Part shown: positions 9,312 through 17,195 of the stretch, piece after piece
Layout: each line of letters begins with the position of its first letter
Position numbering within the stretch: the first letter of the stretch is position 1
From: Persicobacter psychrovividus
GTDB taxonomy: Bacteria > Bacteroidota > Bacteroidia > Cytophagales > Cyclobacteriaceae
Reading direction: 5' to 3'
Length of the DNA stretch: 64,000 bases
NCBI RefSeq assembly: GCF_036492425.1
Contig: NZ_AP025292.1
Location: 1,984,001 to 2,048,000 of the forward strand
Program-made: the position numbers and the translations under genes
The notes under the pieces: generated by a model
The model's input: the letters and a program-made list of their open reading frames with translations, nothing else
What the model was told of the DNA's origin: nothing
Databases searched by the model: none

Positions 9312-10043
9312 TTATATAGGTTCAACCCAAAAACTGTTAAATCCTGCACCGATGGTCAGGCTTAACTCCTGCCACTGTGCCAATTCCAAGATGGCCAGGA
9401 ACGTGAAAATCATCCCTATACGATTACCCACTGCCATGAACAGCTCTTCAAAATTTTGCTTACCCTCCGCTTTCAGCAGGCTCAGCAGCCATTCCTTTTG
9501 ACCTGAGATGGTATAATCATAAGGCGTAATTTGATGTACGTGTTCTTCCTCCTGGGCTTCCTTTCTGCGCATCACTTGCTGATAAACTTTCAATAATTTA
9601 TACATATCAAGATTGTGCATCTCCATTTCCGTGGCGTATTCAGAAGCCAGTTCCTGCTGCTCGGCGATGATATTCCCCCGCTTTTGCTTGCCCAGCTCCC
9701 GCTCCTCCATCTTACGGAAATCTTCCATAACAGATTTATACTTTTTATAAGCCAGCAAATGTTGCATCAATTCCTCCCGTGGGTCGATCTCCTCCCCTTG
9801 CTCATCAAGCTCTGGGCGGGGCAACAACATTTTGGATTTTATTCGCATCAGCGTCGCGGCCACCACCATAAAATCGGAAGCCAACTCCACGTCCAGTTTG
9901 TTCATCGCATCGAGGTAGGATAAAAAGTCGGCAGTGATCTTTGCGATCGGAATATCATGTACATCCAGCTCATCGCGCTGGATAAAAAATAGTAATAAAT
10001 CGAAGGGTCCCTCAAACAAGGGTAATTTAATTTCGAAAGACAA
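9312..10043 (-). CDS. scpA: Segregation and condensation protein A
   Basis: The kleisin subunit (243 residues) that bridges SMC heads in the bacterial condensin complex and so helps chromosome segregation. The N terminus (EIKLPLFEGPFDLLLFFI), the TADFLSYL and LELASDF-like VELASDFMVVAATLMRIKSKMLLP stretches and the C-terminal winged-helix region (LLKAEGKQNFEELF) are typical. The start is a TTG at 10043: the family's N terminus aligns there and there is no ATG upstream in frame. No scpB or smc is in the window. The downstream membrane protein follows after three bases. A promoter-like pair lies at 10094-10126. Confidence 0.92.
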   Translation of the reverse strand: MSFEIKLPLFEGPFDLLLFFIQRDELDVHDIPIAKITADFLSYLDAMNKLDVELASDFMVVAATLMRIKSKMLLPRPELDEQGEEIDPREELMQHLLAYKKYKSVMEDFRKMEERELGKQKRGNIIAEQQELASEYATEMEMHNLDMYKLLKVYQQVMRRKEAQEEEHVHQITPYDYTISGQKEWLLSLLKAEGKQNFEELFMAVGNRIGMIFTFLAILELAQWQELSLTIGAGFNSFWVEPI

Positions 10044-10093
10044 AAGATATCGTAAATTATAACCGTGAATAAAATTTAACCGCAGAAGACCTA

Positions 10094-10126
10094 CAAATTT
10101 ATCACTCCAAAGACAATTTTCAGCAA
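10094..10126 (-). promoter_or_regulatory. Putative scpA promoter
   Basis: On the reverse strand TAAATTTG (10101-10094) matches the TAnnTTTG -7 element exactly. A TTG at 10126-10124 lies 22 bases further upstream, near the usual -33 spacing. The start codon is about 50 bases downstream. Confidence 0.45.
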
Positions 10127-10270
10127 CTTGCCAGATAAACAGTCATTTTAAACAAGTAATTAAAGATGTAAGAAAGTAAGTGATTATGGCTTTCAGCAAA
10201 GAAATTAACCGATAAAAAACTTTCATCGAGGATTTCTTGCCCTAATTTAGTACATTCTAAAAACATCACC

Positions 10271-10278
10271 TATTTTTG
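10271..10278 (+). promoter_or_regulatory. Putative -7 element for dxs
   Basis: TATTTTTG matches TAnnTTTG exactly, 79 bases before the dxs ATG. No clear -33 TTTG is present at the expected spacing. Confidence 0.45.
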
Positions 10279-10357
10279 TATGTTCAAGTCCACTTAATTT
10301 TTAGGACTGAGAATTTATAAATTGCTCGCTTAGTCGGGCAAGGAAAAATAATTCATT

Positions 10358-12289
10358 ATGCTTATAGAGCCAGGTAAACTATTAAAAACAATCAACAGTC
10401 CGGAGGACCTAAAGAAATTCGATAACAAGCAGCTCCATCAGGTACGTGATGAGTTGCGCCAGTTTATTATCGATAATGTTTCGGTCTATGGAGGGCATTT
10501 TGGTGCAAGCCTTGGAGTCGTTGAGTTGACTACCGCTTTGCATTATGTCTTTGATACCCCAAAAGATCAGTTGATCTGGGATGTGGGGCATCAAGCCTAC
10601 GGACACAAAATCTTGACTGGCCGTCGTGAGCAATTTCATACCAACAGACTATACGGAGGGCTTTCGGGATTCCCCAAACGCAAAGAAAGCGAATACGACA
10701 CCTTTGGGGTCGGCCACTCCTCTACCTCTATTTCTGCGGCCTTGGGAATGGCTGTTGCAAATAATCAATTCAAAGACGACCGTCATCACATTGCTGTAAT
10801 TGGCGATGGAGCCATGACTGGCGGAATGGCTTTTGAAGGCATGAACCACGCCGGAGATCTTCAAGACTCCAATTTATTGATTATCCTTAATGATAATAAT
10901 ATGTCGATCGACCCTAATGTAGGGGCACTGAACGACTATCTGACTAATATTACGACCTCAAAAACTTACAATAAAGTAAAAGATGAGGTCTGGGATTTGC
11001 TGGGCAAAATTTCCAAATTTGGACCTAATGCGCAAGAACTGGCCTCAAAAATTGAGAACAGCACCAAGGCGTTTTTCATGCGCCACAGCAATCTTTTTGA
11101 GTCTTTCAATTTGCGCTATTTTGGGCCTGTTGACGGGCATGATCTCGATCATCTCGTTACCGTCCTCAAGGATCTGAAAGATATCAAAGGCCCGAAATTA
11201 TTGCATGTCATGACCACCAAAGGGAAAGGTTATGCTCCTGCAGAAAAAGATCAGACCAAATGGCACGCCCCAGGAACTTTTGATAAGGTTACGGGCGAAA
11301 TCCGCAAAAAAATCATTACGGATCCACAACCCCCAAAATTTCAGGATGTATTTGGCCATACCTTAGTTGAGCTGGCCAAAGAAAATGAAAAAATTATGGG
11401 AATTACCCCTGCCATGCCGTCGGGTTGTTCTTTGAACATCATGATGCGGGAAATTCCTGATCGTGCTTTTGATGTTGGTATTGCTGAACAGCATGCCGTT
11501 ACATTTTCTGCGGGCTTGGCCACACAGGGAGCGGTTCCATTTTGCAATATCTATTCTACTTTTATGCAAAGGGCGTATGATCAGGTGATTCATGATGTCT
11601 GTATTCAGAATTTGCATGTGATTTTCTGCCTTGACCGTGCGGGATTTGCGGGTGCAGATGGGCCAACACACCACGGTGCTTATGATTTGGCTTTTATGCG
11701 TTGCATTCCAAACATTACGGTAATGGCACCAATGGACGAACAGGAATTGCGCAATATGATGTATACTGCGCAACTGAAGAAGAATGCCATGCCATTTTCT
11801 ATCCGATACCCTCGAGGGCAAGGTAGTATGCCAAACTGGAGAACACCGATGGAAGAAATTCAGATTGGACAAGGTCGGACGGTTAAAGAAGGAAATGATA
11901 TCGCTATTTTGTCCGTAGGTCCGGTGGGTAATTATGCTTTGGCCGCGGCAACGCAGCTGAAGAAAGATGCCGACATTGCCGTTTATGATATGCGATTTGT
12001 AAAACCCCTTGACGAAGCCATGCTTCACGAGGTGTTCTCAAAATTTGACAAAGTAATCACGGTGGAAGACGGTTGCCTGATGGGTGGTTTTGGGTCTGCG
12101 GTCTATGAATTTATGGTCGATCACCAATATCACGCAAAAATCAAACGTCTGGGTATTCCAGATGCCATTGTAGAACACGGTACGCAACAAGAGTTACACA
12201 AAGAGTGTGGTTTTGATGCTGAAGGTATTGCTGCCACTGTATGTGAAATGCTTGAGTTGGTGCCCACCTCTCAAAATCAATTAATTTAA
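10358..12289 (+). CDS. dxs: 1-deoxy-D-xylulose-5-phosphate synthase
   Basis: Thiamine diphosphate-dependent enzyme (643 residues) that joins pyruvate and glyceraldehyde 3-phosphate to make DXP, the first step of the MEP isoprenoid pathway. Visible landmarks are GHQAYGHK at 77-84, the ThDP/metal-binding GDGAMTGG at 149-156 with NDNNMSI at 178-184, the catalytic glutamate in GIAEQHAV near 376, and the transketolase-type GFAGADGPTHHG later. The length matches the family and it looks intact. It is followed after 25 bases by an alpha/beta hydrolase and then a peptidase on the same strand, with no terminator between, so the three may share a transcript. No other MEP gene is adjacent. Confidence 0.97.
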   Translation: MLIEPGKLLKTINSPEDLKKFDNKQLHQVRDELRQFIIDNVSVYGGHFGASLGVVELTTALHYVFDTPKDQLIWDVGHQAYGHKILTGRREQFHTNRLYGGLSGFPKRKESEYDTFGVGHSSTSISAALGMAVANNQFKDDRHHIAVIGDGAMTGGMAFEGMNHAGDLQDSNLLIILNDNNMSIDPNVGALNDYLTNITTSKTYNKVKDEVWDLLGKISKFGPNAQELASKIENSTKAFFMRHSNLFESFNLRYFGPVDGHDLDHLVTVLKDLKDIKGPKLLHVMTTKGKGYAPAEKDQTKWHAPGTFDKVTGEIRKKIITDPQPPKFQDVFGHTLVELAKENEKIMGITPAMPSGCSLNIMMREIPDRAFDVGIAEQHAVTFSAGLATQGAVPFCNIYSTFMQRAYDQVIHDVCIQNLHVIFCLDRAGFAGADGPTHHGAYDLAFMRCIPNITVMAPMDEQELRNMMYTAQLKKNAMPFSIRYPRGQGSMPNWRTPMEEIQIGQGRTVKEGNDIAILSVGPVGNYALAAATQLKKDADIAVYDMRFVKPLDEAMLHEVFSKFDKVITVEDGCLMGGFGSAVYEFMVDHQYHAKIKRLGIPDAIVEHGTQQELHKECGFDAEGIAATVCEMLELVPTSQNQLI

Positions 12290-12314
12290 AGGGAAAGCCC
12301 TTTTAGCCGAAAAT

Positions 12315-13091
12315 ATGTCTAAAATTAATTTTTATACCCAAGGAGAAGGATTCCCTGTAATCCTTCTTCATGGGTTTTGTGAAACTTCCAAAGTCTGGGA
12401 AGCATGGGTAAAATTGTTACCCAATAAATTCAAAGTTTACGTTCTCGATTTACCAGGTTTTGGTAAAAGCCCTCAGGTAGATGCCACCTCATTAGCGGAC
12501 ATTGCCAAAGAGGTGAACGCCCTGATGGAGGCTGAAAACATTGAAAAAACCATTATGATAGGCCATTCGCTCGGAGGCTATATCACTTTAGAGTTCGCGC
12601 AGCTTTTCCCTGAGAAGCTTAAAGGGTTTGGGCTTTTCCACTCCACTGCCTACGAGGACGATGAAGAGAAAAAAGCTAATCGTACCAAAACGATTGAATT
12701 TGTGGCAGAGAAAGGTGTCCGAGCATTCTCTAAAGGATTTGCCAAAAATCTTTTCGCCCCACAAAATATTGACAAATGTGCTGAAGACATTCAGCTGGTT
12801 GCTGACCTCTGTGCTGAAACTTCAAAAGAAACTTTTTGTCAATATGCCAGCATGATGCGCGATCGTCAGGACTACAAACCCACTTTAGAAGCCTTTGACC
12901 GACCGATATTTATCATCACGGGAAAAGAGGACCCTATTTTGGACCTGCAAGAGCAGAACGTTCAGGCTCGTTTGAGTCAATACATCACCCTTCACCTGAT
13001 CGATGAAACCGGCCACATGGGTATGTTTGAACAACCAGAAGAAACGGCCGCCATGGTCAGTGGCTTTGTAAATGCAGTGAGTAAATTTTAA
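12315..13091 (+). CDS. Alpha/beta hydrolase
   Basis: Cytoplasmic hydrolase of 258 residues with the classic alpha/beta fold. The oxyanion HGF motif is at 20-22, DLPGFGKS at 45-52, the nucleophile elbow GHSLGG with Ser85, an acid in TGKEDPILD near 200 and the histidine in TGHMGMF near 235. The triad is complete, so it is probably active. The family covers esterases, C-C bond hydrolases and haloperoxidase-like enzymes, and the substrate cannot be assigned. There is no signal peptide. It sits 25 bases after dxs and 25 bases before the DPP IV gene, which suggests one operon, although no metabolic link is evident. Confidence 0.88.
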   Translation: MSKINFYTQGEGFPVILLHGFCETSKVWEAWVKLLPNKFKVYVLDLPGFGKSPQVDATSLADIAKEVNALMEAENIEKTIMIGHSLGGYITLEFAQLFPEKLKGFGLFHSTAYEDDEEKKANRTKTIEFVAEKGVRAFSKGFAKNLFAPQNIDKCAEDIQLVADLCAETSKETFCQYASMMRDRQDYKPTLEAFDRPIFIITGKEDPILDLQEQNVQARLSQYITLHLIDETGHMGMFEQPEETAAMVSGFVNAVSKF

Positions 13092-13116
13092 TCGCATACA
13101 ATCCCTTTATTTCCTT

Positions 13117-15309
13117 ATGAAAAAATCCTTATCATTTTTTCTCATGCTCCTGTGCATGGGCTCAGTCGCGTTCGCTCAATCCAAAAAATCACCCACTTTA
13201 GATCAGATTTTTAAAGAAGGAATCTTCCGTGGGCATTCTGTCTATGGAATCAACTGGATGAAGGATGGCCAATATTACAGCAAATTAGTTCGTGAAATGG
13301 GGGCTGAAAAGGTCGTCAAAATGGACATTCAAACGGGCCAACCTGTCGGCACGCTGGTTTCTTCCAAAGTACTTACCGATTTATTGGGTAAAGAACTTCA
13401 TATCGATGGCTACCACTTCAGTGCCGACGAGCAAAAAGTGCTGATCGAAACGGAGCATGAAGCCATTTACCGTCGTTCCTCAAAAAGTCACTATTTTGTA
13501 TATGATCGTCAGGCCAACACGGTTGTACCTTTGGCCAAAGGGGAAAAGCAGTCTTTTGCAACTTTTTCTCCAGATGGGAAAATGGTGGCCTTTGTAAGAA
13601 GCAACAACCTCTATGTAACAAACCTGTCTGATATGAAAGAGCAGGCCATTACCACTGATGGCCAGTTTAACAGCCTCCTGCATGGTATGGGTGACTGGGT
13701 TTATGAGGAAGAATTTTCATTGGCTAAAGCATTCAAATGGGCACCAGACAGTAAAAGCATTGCTTATTTGTCTTTCGATGAATCGGAAGTCAAGCAATAT
13801 ACAATGCCAATTTATGGCACATTGTACCCTCAGCAATATACCTTCAAATACCCAAAAGCTGGGGAAAGAAATTCCGAGGTATTCCTTTCAGTTTACCACT
13901 TGGACAATCAGAAAAGTACCGAAATTCAAAAAGGGAAAGAAAAGGACATCTACATTCCTCGCATTTACTGGAGTGCTGACGGCAAGTCTTTATCCTACAT
14001 TTGGATGAACCGCCTGCAAAATCACCTGGAGTTACGTAAAGCCAACGCCTTCACCGGGGAGTATAGCCTATTACTGAAAGAAACCAGCAAAACATATGTT
14101 GACCTTGATTTCAACGATCAGATTTACTTCTTAAAAGATGGTTCTTTTATCAGAACCTCTGAAGAAAGCGGCTTTAAGCATATCTATCTTTTCAATAAAG
14201 AAGGGCAGCAGCTTCGCCAGATTACCAACGGCCAATGGGAGGTTTCTTCTATCGTTGGTGTTGATAAAACGCATAAGAAGATTTACTATTTGTCAAAAGA
14301 GGAAAGTACTATTGCTGACCAATTTTATGTTATCGGGTTTAATGGCAAAGGCAAAAAGAAATTAAGTACTCGGGAAGGAAATCACTCCGTTAATTTCTCC
14401 AATGATTTTAAATACTACATTCAATACCAATCCAATATTCACCAGCCATTGCGCGTTACCCTTCACAACGCCAAGGGCAAAGAATTGAAAGTACTTGAAG
14501 ACAACCAGGCGCAAAAGGCTACTTTTGATAAATTCGATCTCGGACATAAAGAGTTCATGACTGTAAAAGCCGCAGATGGCCAAACGGATTTGAATGCTTA
14601 CATGATCAAACCTTCAAATTTTGACGCCAGCAAAAAGTACCCTGTACTGATGTTTGTATATGGTGGCCCAGGAAGCCAGATGGTACAAAATAAATTTCCT
14701 TCTTACCGTGACGCATGGTACGGTTACCTTGCTAACCAGGGCTATTTGATCGTATGTGTTGATAACCGTGGTACAGGAGGAAAAGGTCGTGATTTCAAAC
14801 ATATCACTTATAAGGACCTCGGGAAATATGAGTCTGAAGATCAGATTTACGCAGCAAAACAACTGGCCAAGAAGTCTTTTGTAGATGCGGAAAGAATCGG
14901 TATTTGGGGATGGAGCTTCGGTGGTTATATGTCGTCATTGTGCTTAATGAAAGGTAATGACATCTTTAAAACCGCTATTGCAGTGGCTCCTGTTACCAAC
15001 TGGAGATACTATGACAGTATTTATACGGAGCGCTACCAATCTACGCCACAGCTGAACCCACATGGTTATGATGATAATTCACCAGTATTCCATGTTGATC
15101 AACTTAAAGGAAATTTCCTATTGGTGCATGGTACTGCTGATGATAATGTTCACTTTCAGAACGCTGTGGAATTGGAAAACGCATTGATCAGCGCCAACAA
15201 GCAATTCCGTACTTTCTATTATCCGAACAGAAATCACGGAATTTATGGCGACAATGCCACAAGGCATTTATATACAATGATGACGAACTTCCTTTTGGAA
15301 AAACTTTAA
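13117..15309 (+). CDS. Dipeptidyl peptidase IV (S9B family), exported
   Basis: Exported serine peptidase of 730 residues that removes X-Pro or X-Ala dipeptides from peptide N termini. The signal peptide ends VAFAQ. The N-terminal part is an eight-bladed beta-propeller (DPPIV_N) carrying the substrate-binding DWVYEEEF near 190-197. The C-terminal alpha/beta hydrolase has Ser600 in GWSFGGY, Asp675 or 676 in HGTADDNVH and His707 in NRNHGIYG. Length and triad match active Bacteroidota DPP IV enzymes, which work in the periplasm on peptides taken up as nutrients. It is the last gene of the dxs-hydrolase-peptidase run and ends in a terminator. Confidence 0.95.
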   Translation: MKKSLSFFLMLLCMGSVAFAQSKKSPTLDQIFKEGIFRGHSVYGINWMKDGQYYSKLVREMGAEKVVKMDIQTGQPVGTLVSSKVLTDLLGKELHIDGYHFSADEQKVLIETEHEAIYRRSSKSHYFVYDRQANTVVPLAKGEKQSFATFSPDGKMVAFVRSNNLYVTNLSDMKEQAITTDGQFNSLLHGMGDWVYEEEFSLAKAFKWAPDSKSIAYLSFDESEVKQYTMPIYGTLYPQQYTFKYPKAGERNSEVFLSVYHLDNQKSTEIQKGKEKDIYIPRIYWSADGKSLSYIWMNRLQNHLELRKANAFTGEYSLLLKETSKTYVDLDFNDQIYFLKDGSFIRTSEESGFKHIYLFNKEGQQLRQITNGQWEVSSIVGVDKTHKKIYYLSKEESTIADQFYVIGFNGKGKKKLSTREGNHSVNFSNDFKYYIQYQSNIHQPLRVTLHNAKGKELKVLEDNQAQKATFDKFDLGHKEFMTVKAADGQTDLNAYMIKPSNFDASKKYPVLMFVYGGPGSQMVQNKFPSYRDAWYGYLANQGYLIVCVDNRGTGGKGRDFKHITYKDLGKYESEDQIYAAKQLAKKSFVDAERIGIWGWSFGGYMSSLCLMKGNDIFKTAIAVAPVTNWRYYDSIYTERYQSTPQLNPHGYDDNSPVFHVDQLKGNFLLVHGTADDNVHFQNAVELENALISANKQFRTFYYPNRNHGIYGDNATRHLYTMMTNFLLEKL

Positions 15310-15330
15310 TGGCCATCATTGATTAAGGAG

Positions 15331-15361
15331 AAAGGGATGCTTTTAAAGTGTCCCTTTTTTT
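15331..15361 (+). terminator. Terminator of the DPP IV gene
   Basis: A 10-bp stem with two G-U pairs (AAAGGGATGC / GTGTCCCTTT), a 7-base loop and a T-run. It lies 21 bases after the stop codon. Confidence 0.8.
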
Positions 15362-15366
15362 ATGGG

Positions 15367-15390
15367 AAAAAGTGGAGGTGCTCCCCCACT
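15367..15390 (-). terminator. Terminator of the 66-residue protein gene (reverse strand)
   Basis: On the reverse strand AGTGGGGG-AGCA-CCTCCACT forms an 8-bp stem with one G-U pair and is followed by TTTTT. It lies four bases after the stop of the small gene, separate from the DPP IV terminator beside it. Confidence 0.75.
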
Positions 15391-15393
15391 CTG

Positions 15394-15594
15394 TTAATTT
15401 TGACGATTTTGAATCTCCTCAAATAAATTGATTGCCGACAGTTGATCGTCCAGTTTTGGTTGCTGAGCTTTGTGATAGCTCATGATCTCGTCAGCATAAT
15501 TAATATCCTCTGAAAGCTTTTTCACCAACGACTCCAAGGCCTCGTTTAAATCTTTCATTGAATTCAACAGGTGGTCTAAATTGTTATCTTCCAT
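15394..15594 (-). CDS. Hypothetical 66-residue acidic helical protein
   Basis: A short frame, MEDNNLDHLLNSM onward, rich in Leu, Asp, Glu and Lys. It has a heptad-like spacing of leucines in residues 5-35 (LDHLLNSMKDLNEALESL), so probably helical or coiled-coil. There are no membrane segments, signal peptide or cysteines. I do not recognise a family. In support of a real gene, it has its own intrinsic terminator immediately after the stop and no overlapping gene on the other strand. No exact -7 element is visible upstream. An alternative is that the locus makes a small RNA and the frame is accidental. Confidence 0.6.
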   Translation of the reverse strand: MEDNNLDHLLNSMKDLNEALESLVKKLSEDINYADEIMSYHKAQQPKLDDQLSAINLFEEIQNRQN

Positions 15595-15734
15595 CGTTTT
15601 AATGTTTTTGTTTGATAATGTAATTGCAATAACTTTGCCTAAAGCTTATGAACCATCAGCAAACAGACCAACAAAACAATATTGGGACATAAGAACTTCT
15701 ATTTTTACCATTAGAGGATTGAGCGCATTAGACC

Positions 15735-17132
15735 ATGAGCACTGAAGAAGAAAATTTCCCAAAAAAGTACGCGATTATTGATATTGAGACTACAGGAGGG
15801 AATACCAAGGGAGAAAAAATCACAGAAATCGCCATTTTTATCCATAATGGAACGGAGATCATTGACGAGTACAGTAGCCTGATTAATCCCGAAAAAAAAA
15901 TCCCTTATAATATCACTCGCCTGACGGGGATTACCAATGAGATGGTCATGGATGCCCCAAAATTTTATGAGGTGGCCAAGAAAATTGTGGAAATTACTAC
16001 GGGCTGTATTTTTGTAGCGCACAATGTGGGCTTCGATTACCAGTTTGTGAGAAGTGAATTTAAGAGCCTTGGCTTTGAATACAAACGAGACACCCTCTGC
16101 ACTGTAAAACTCAGCAGGGCTATTCTTCCTGGTTTCCCATCGTACAGTCTGGGCAAATTAACACAGCAGCTTGGCATCAATATCACGGATCGCCACCGAG
16201 CCTTTGGAGATGCAAGAGCAACGGTATCCCTTTTTGAGATTTTACTTCGCAGGGGGGAAGGCAAGATTCAACAATCGTTACCAGACATCCATGCTTACAA
16301 GAATCATTTACATCCACAGTTCGACCGTAATTCACTCGATCAGGTACCTGAGGAACCTGGCGTCTATTACTTCAGGGATGAAGGTGGTCACCTGCTCTAT
16401 ATTGGCAAAAGTATCAACCTGCACAAAAGGGTGCTCAGCCACCTGTATAATACCAAAACCAAAAGGGCCATTGATCTAAAGTCAAAATTGGTCTCTATTG
16501 ATTTTGAACGTACAGGAAATGAATTGTGCGCGCTGCTTTTGGAAAGTAACGAAATCAAAAAATTCAAGCCACCCTATAATCGCGCACTCCGCAGAAGTAA
16601 GTTTAATTATCAGCTTTATGCGGGTTATAATTTACAGGGCTACATCACCTTCAGTATTAATAAAACAGACCCGAATGCCACTCCGCTATTTCAGTTCTCG
16701 AACCGACATGCTGCTCAGGAGTTCTTGTTCAAGGCCATCGAAAAATACCAGCTGTGCCAAAAGCTGTCAGGCGTTTATAAATCAAAAGCGGAATGTTTCA
16801 ATTACACCTTGAGGCAATGTTTTGGGGCCTGTATCGGCGAGGAAGCGGTAGAAAGTTATAATGAGCGTGCGACAAAGCTGATTGAGCGGTTTCAATATGA
16901 TCACCCCAACTTCATCATTATTGAAGATGGGAGAAATGAACAAGAATGGGCGCTTATCAGCGTTGAAAATGGGCTGTATCATGGGTTCGGATATATTGAA
17001 AAGGAGTGCTATAAAAATGACCCTGCCTACCTGCTTGATTTTATTAAGACCTACCCGAACAACCGTGACGCTCATACGATCCTGTTGGGGTATATTCGCC
17101 GAAAAAAGAAAATACGAAGCCTGAAATATTAA
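15735..17132 (+). CDS. DEDDh exonuclease fused to a GIY-YIG (UvrC-type) nuclease
   Basis: A two-domain nuclease of 465 residues. Residues 11-175 are a DnaQ-like 3'-5' exonuclease: Asp16 and Glu18 in IDIET, an aspartate in AHNVGFD near 100, and His154 and Asp159 in HRAFGD. From about residue 200 a GIY-YIG endonuclease domain follows (GVYYF, then LLYIGKS and KRVLSHL). After it comes a region rich in cysteine and aromatic residues (YTLRQCFGACIGE) as in UvrC/Cho relatives. There are no UvrB-binding or HhH domains, so it is not UvrC itself. Such fusions are known in several phyla and are thought to act in DNA repair. The gene stands alone and converges with the giant gene through a shared terminator. 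TATTTTTA at 15700-15707 is a near-match -7 element. Confidence 0.88.
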   Translation: MSTEEENFPKKYAIIDIETTGGNTKGEKITEIAIFIHNGTEIIDEYSSLINPEKKIPYNITRLTGITNEMVMDAPKFYEVAKKIVEITTGCIFVAHNVGFDYQFVRSEFKSLGFEYKRDTLCTVKLSRAILPGFPSYSLGKLTQQLGINITDRHRAFGDARATVSLFEILLRRGEGKIQQSLPDIHAYKNHLHPQFDRNSLDQVPEEPGVYYFRDEGGHLLYIGKSINLHKRVLSHLYNTKTKRAIDLKSKLVSIDFERTGNELCALLLESNEIKKFKPPYNRALRRSKFNYQLYAGYNLQGYITFSINKTDPNATPLFQFSNRHAAQEFLFKAIEKYQLCQKLSGVYKSKAECFNYTLRQCFGACIGEEAVESYNERATKLIERFQYDHPNFIIIEDGRNEQEWALISVENGLYHGFGYIEKECYKNDPAYLLDFIKTYPNNRDAHTILLGYIRRKKKIRSLKY

Positions 17133-17153
17133 TTGTCCTGTTACTGCTCAGGC

Positions 17154-17195
17154 AAAAAAAGCCCTTGAAAGATCATTCCTTCAAGGGCTTTTTAT
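17154..17195. terminator. Bidirectional terminator between the nuclease and giant genes
   Basis: A perfect 14-bp stem, AAAAAGCCCTTGAA / TTCAAGGGCTTTTT, with a 10-base loop. A/T runs on both sides serve both convergent genes. It ends just before the stop codon of the giant gene at 17196. Confidence 0.93.

Larger units (their letters stand above)
10044..10357. other. Divergent intergenic region between scpA and dxs
   Basis: About 314 bases, AT-rich, with no credible gene. It holds promoter-like elements for both sides. A small hairpin (TTGCTCG / CGGGCAA, with one G-U pair) lies at about 10322-10341, just upstream of the purine-rich AAGGAAAAA stretch that could serve as a ribosome-binding site for dxs. 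Confidence 0.6.
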
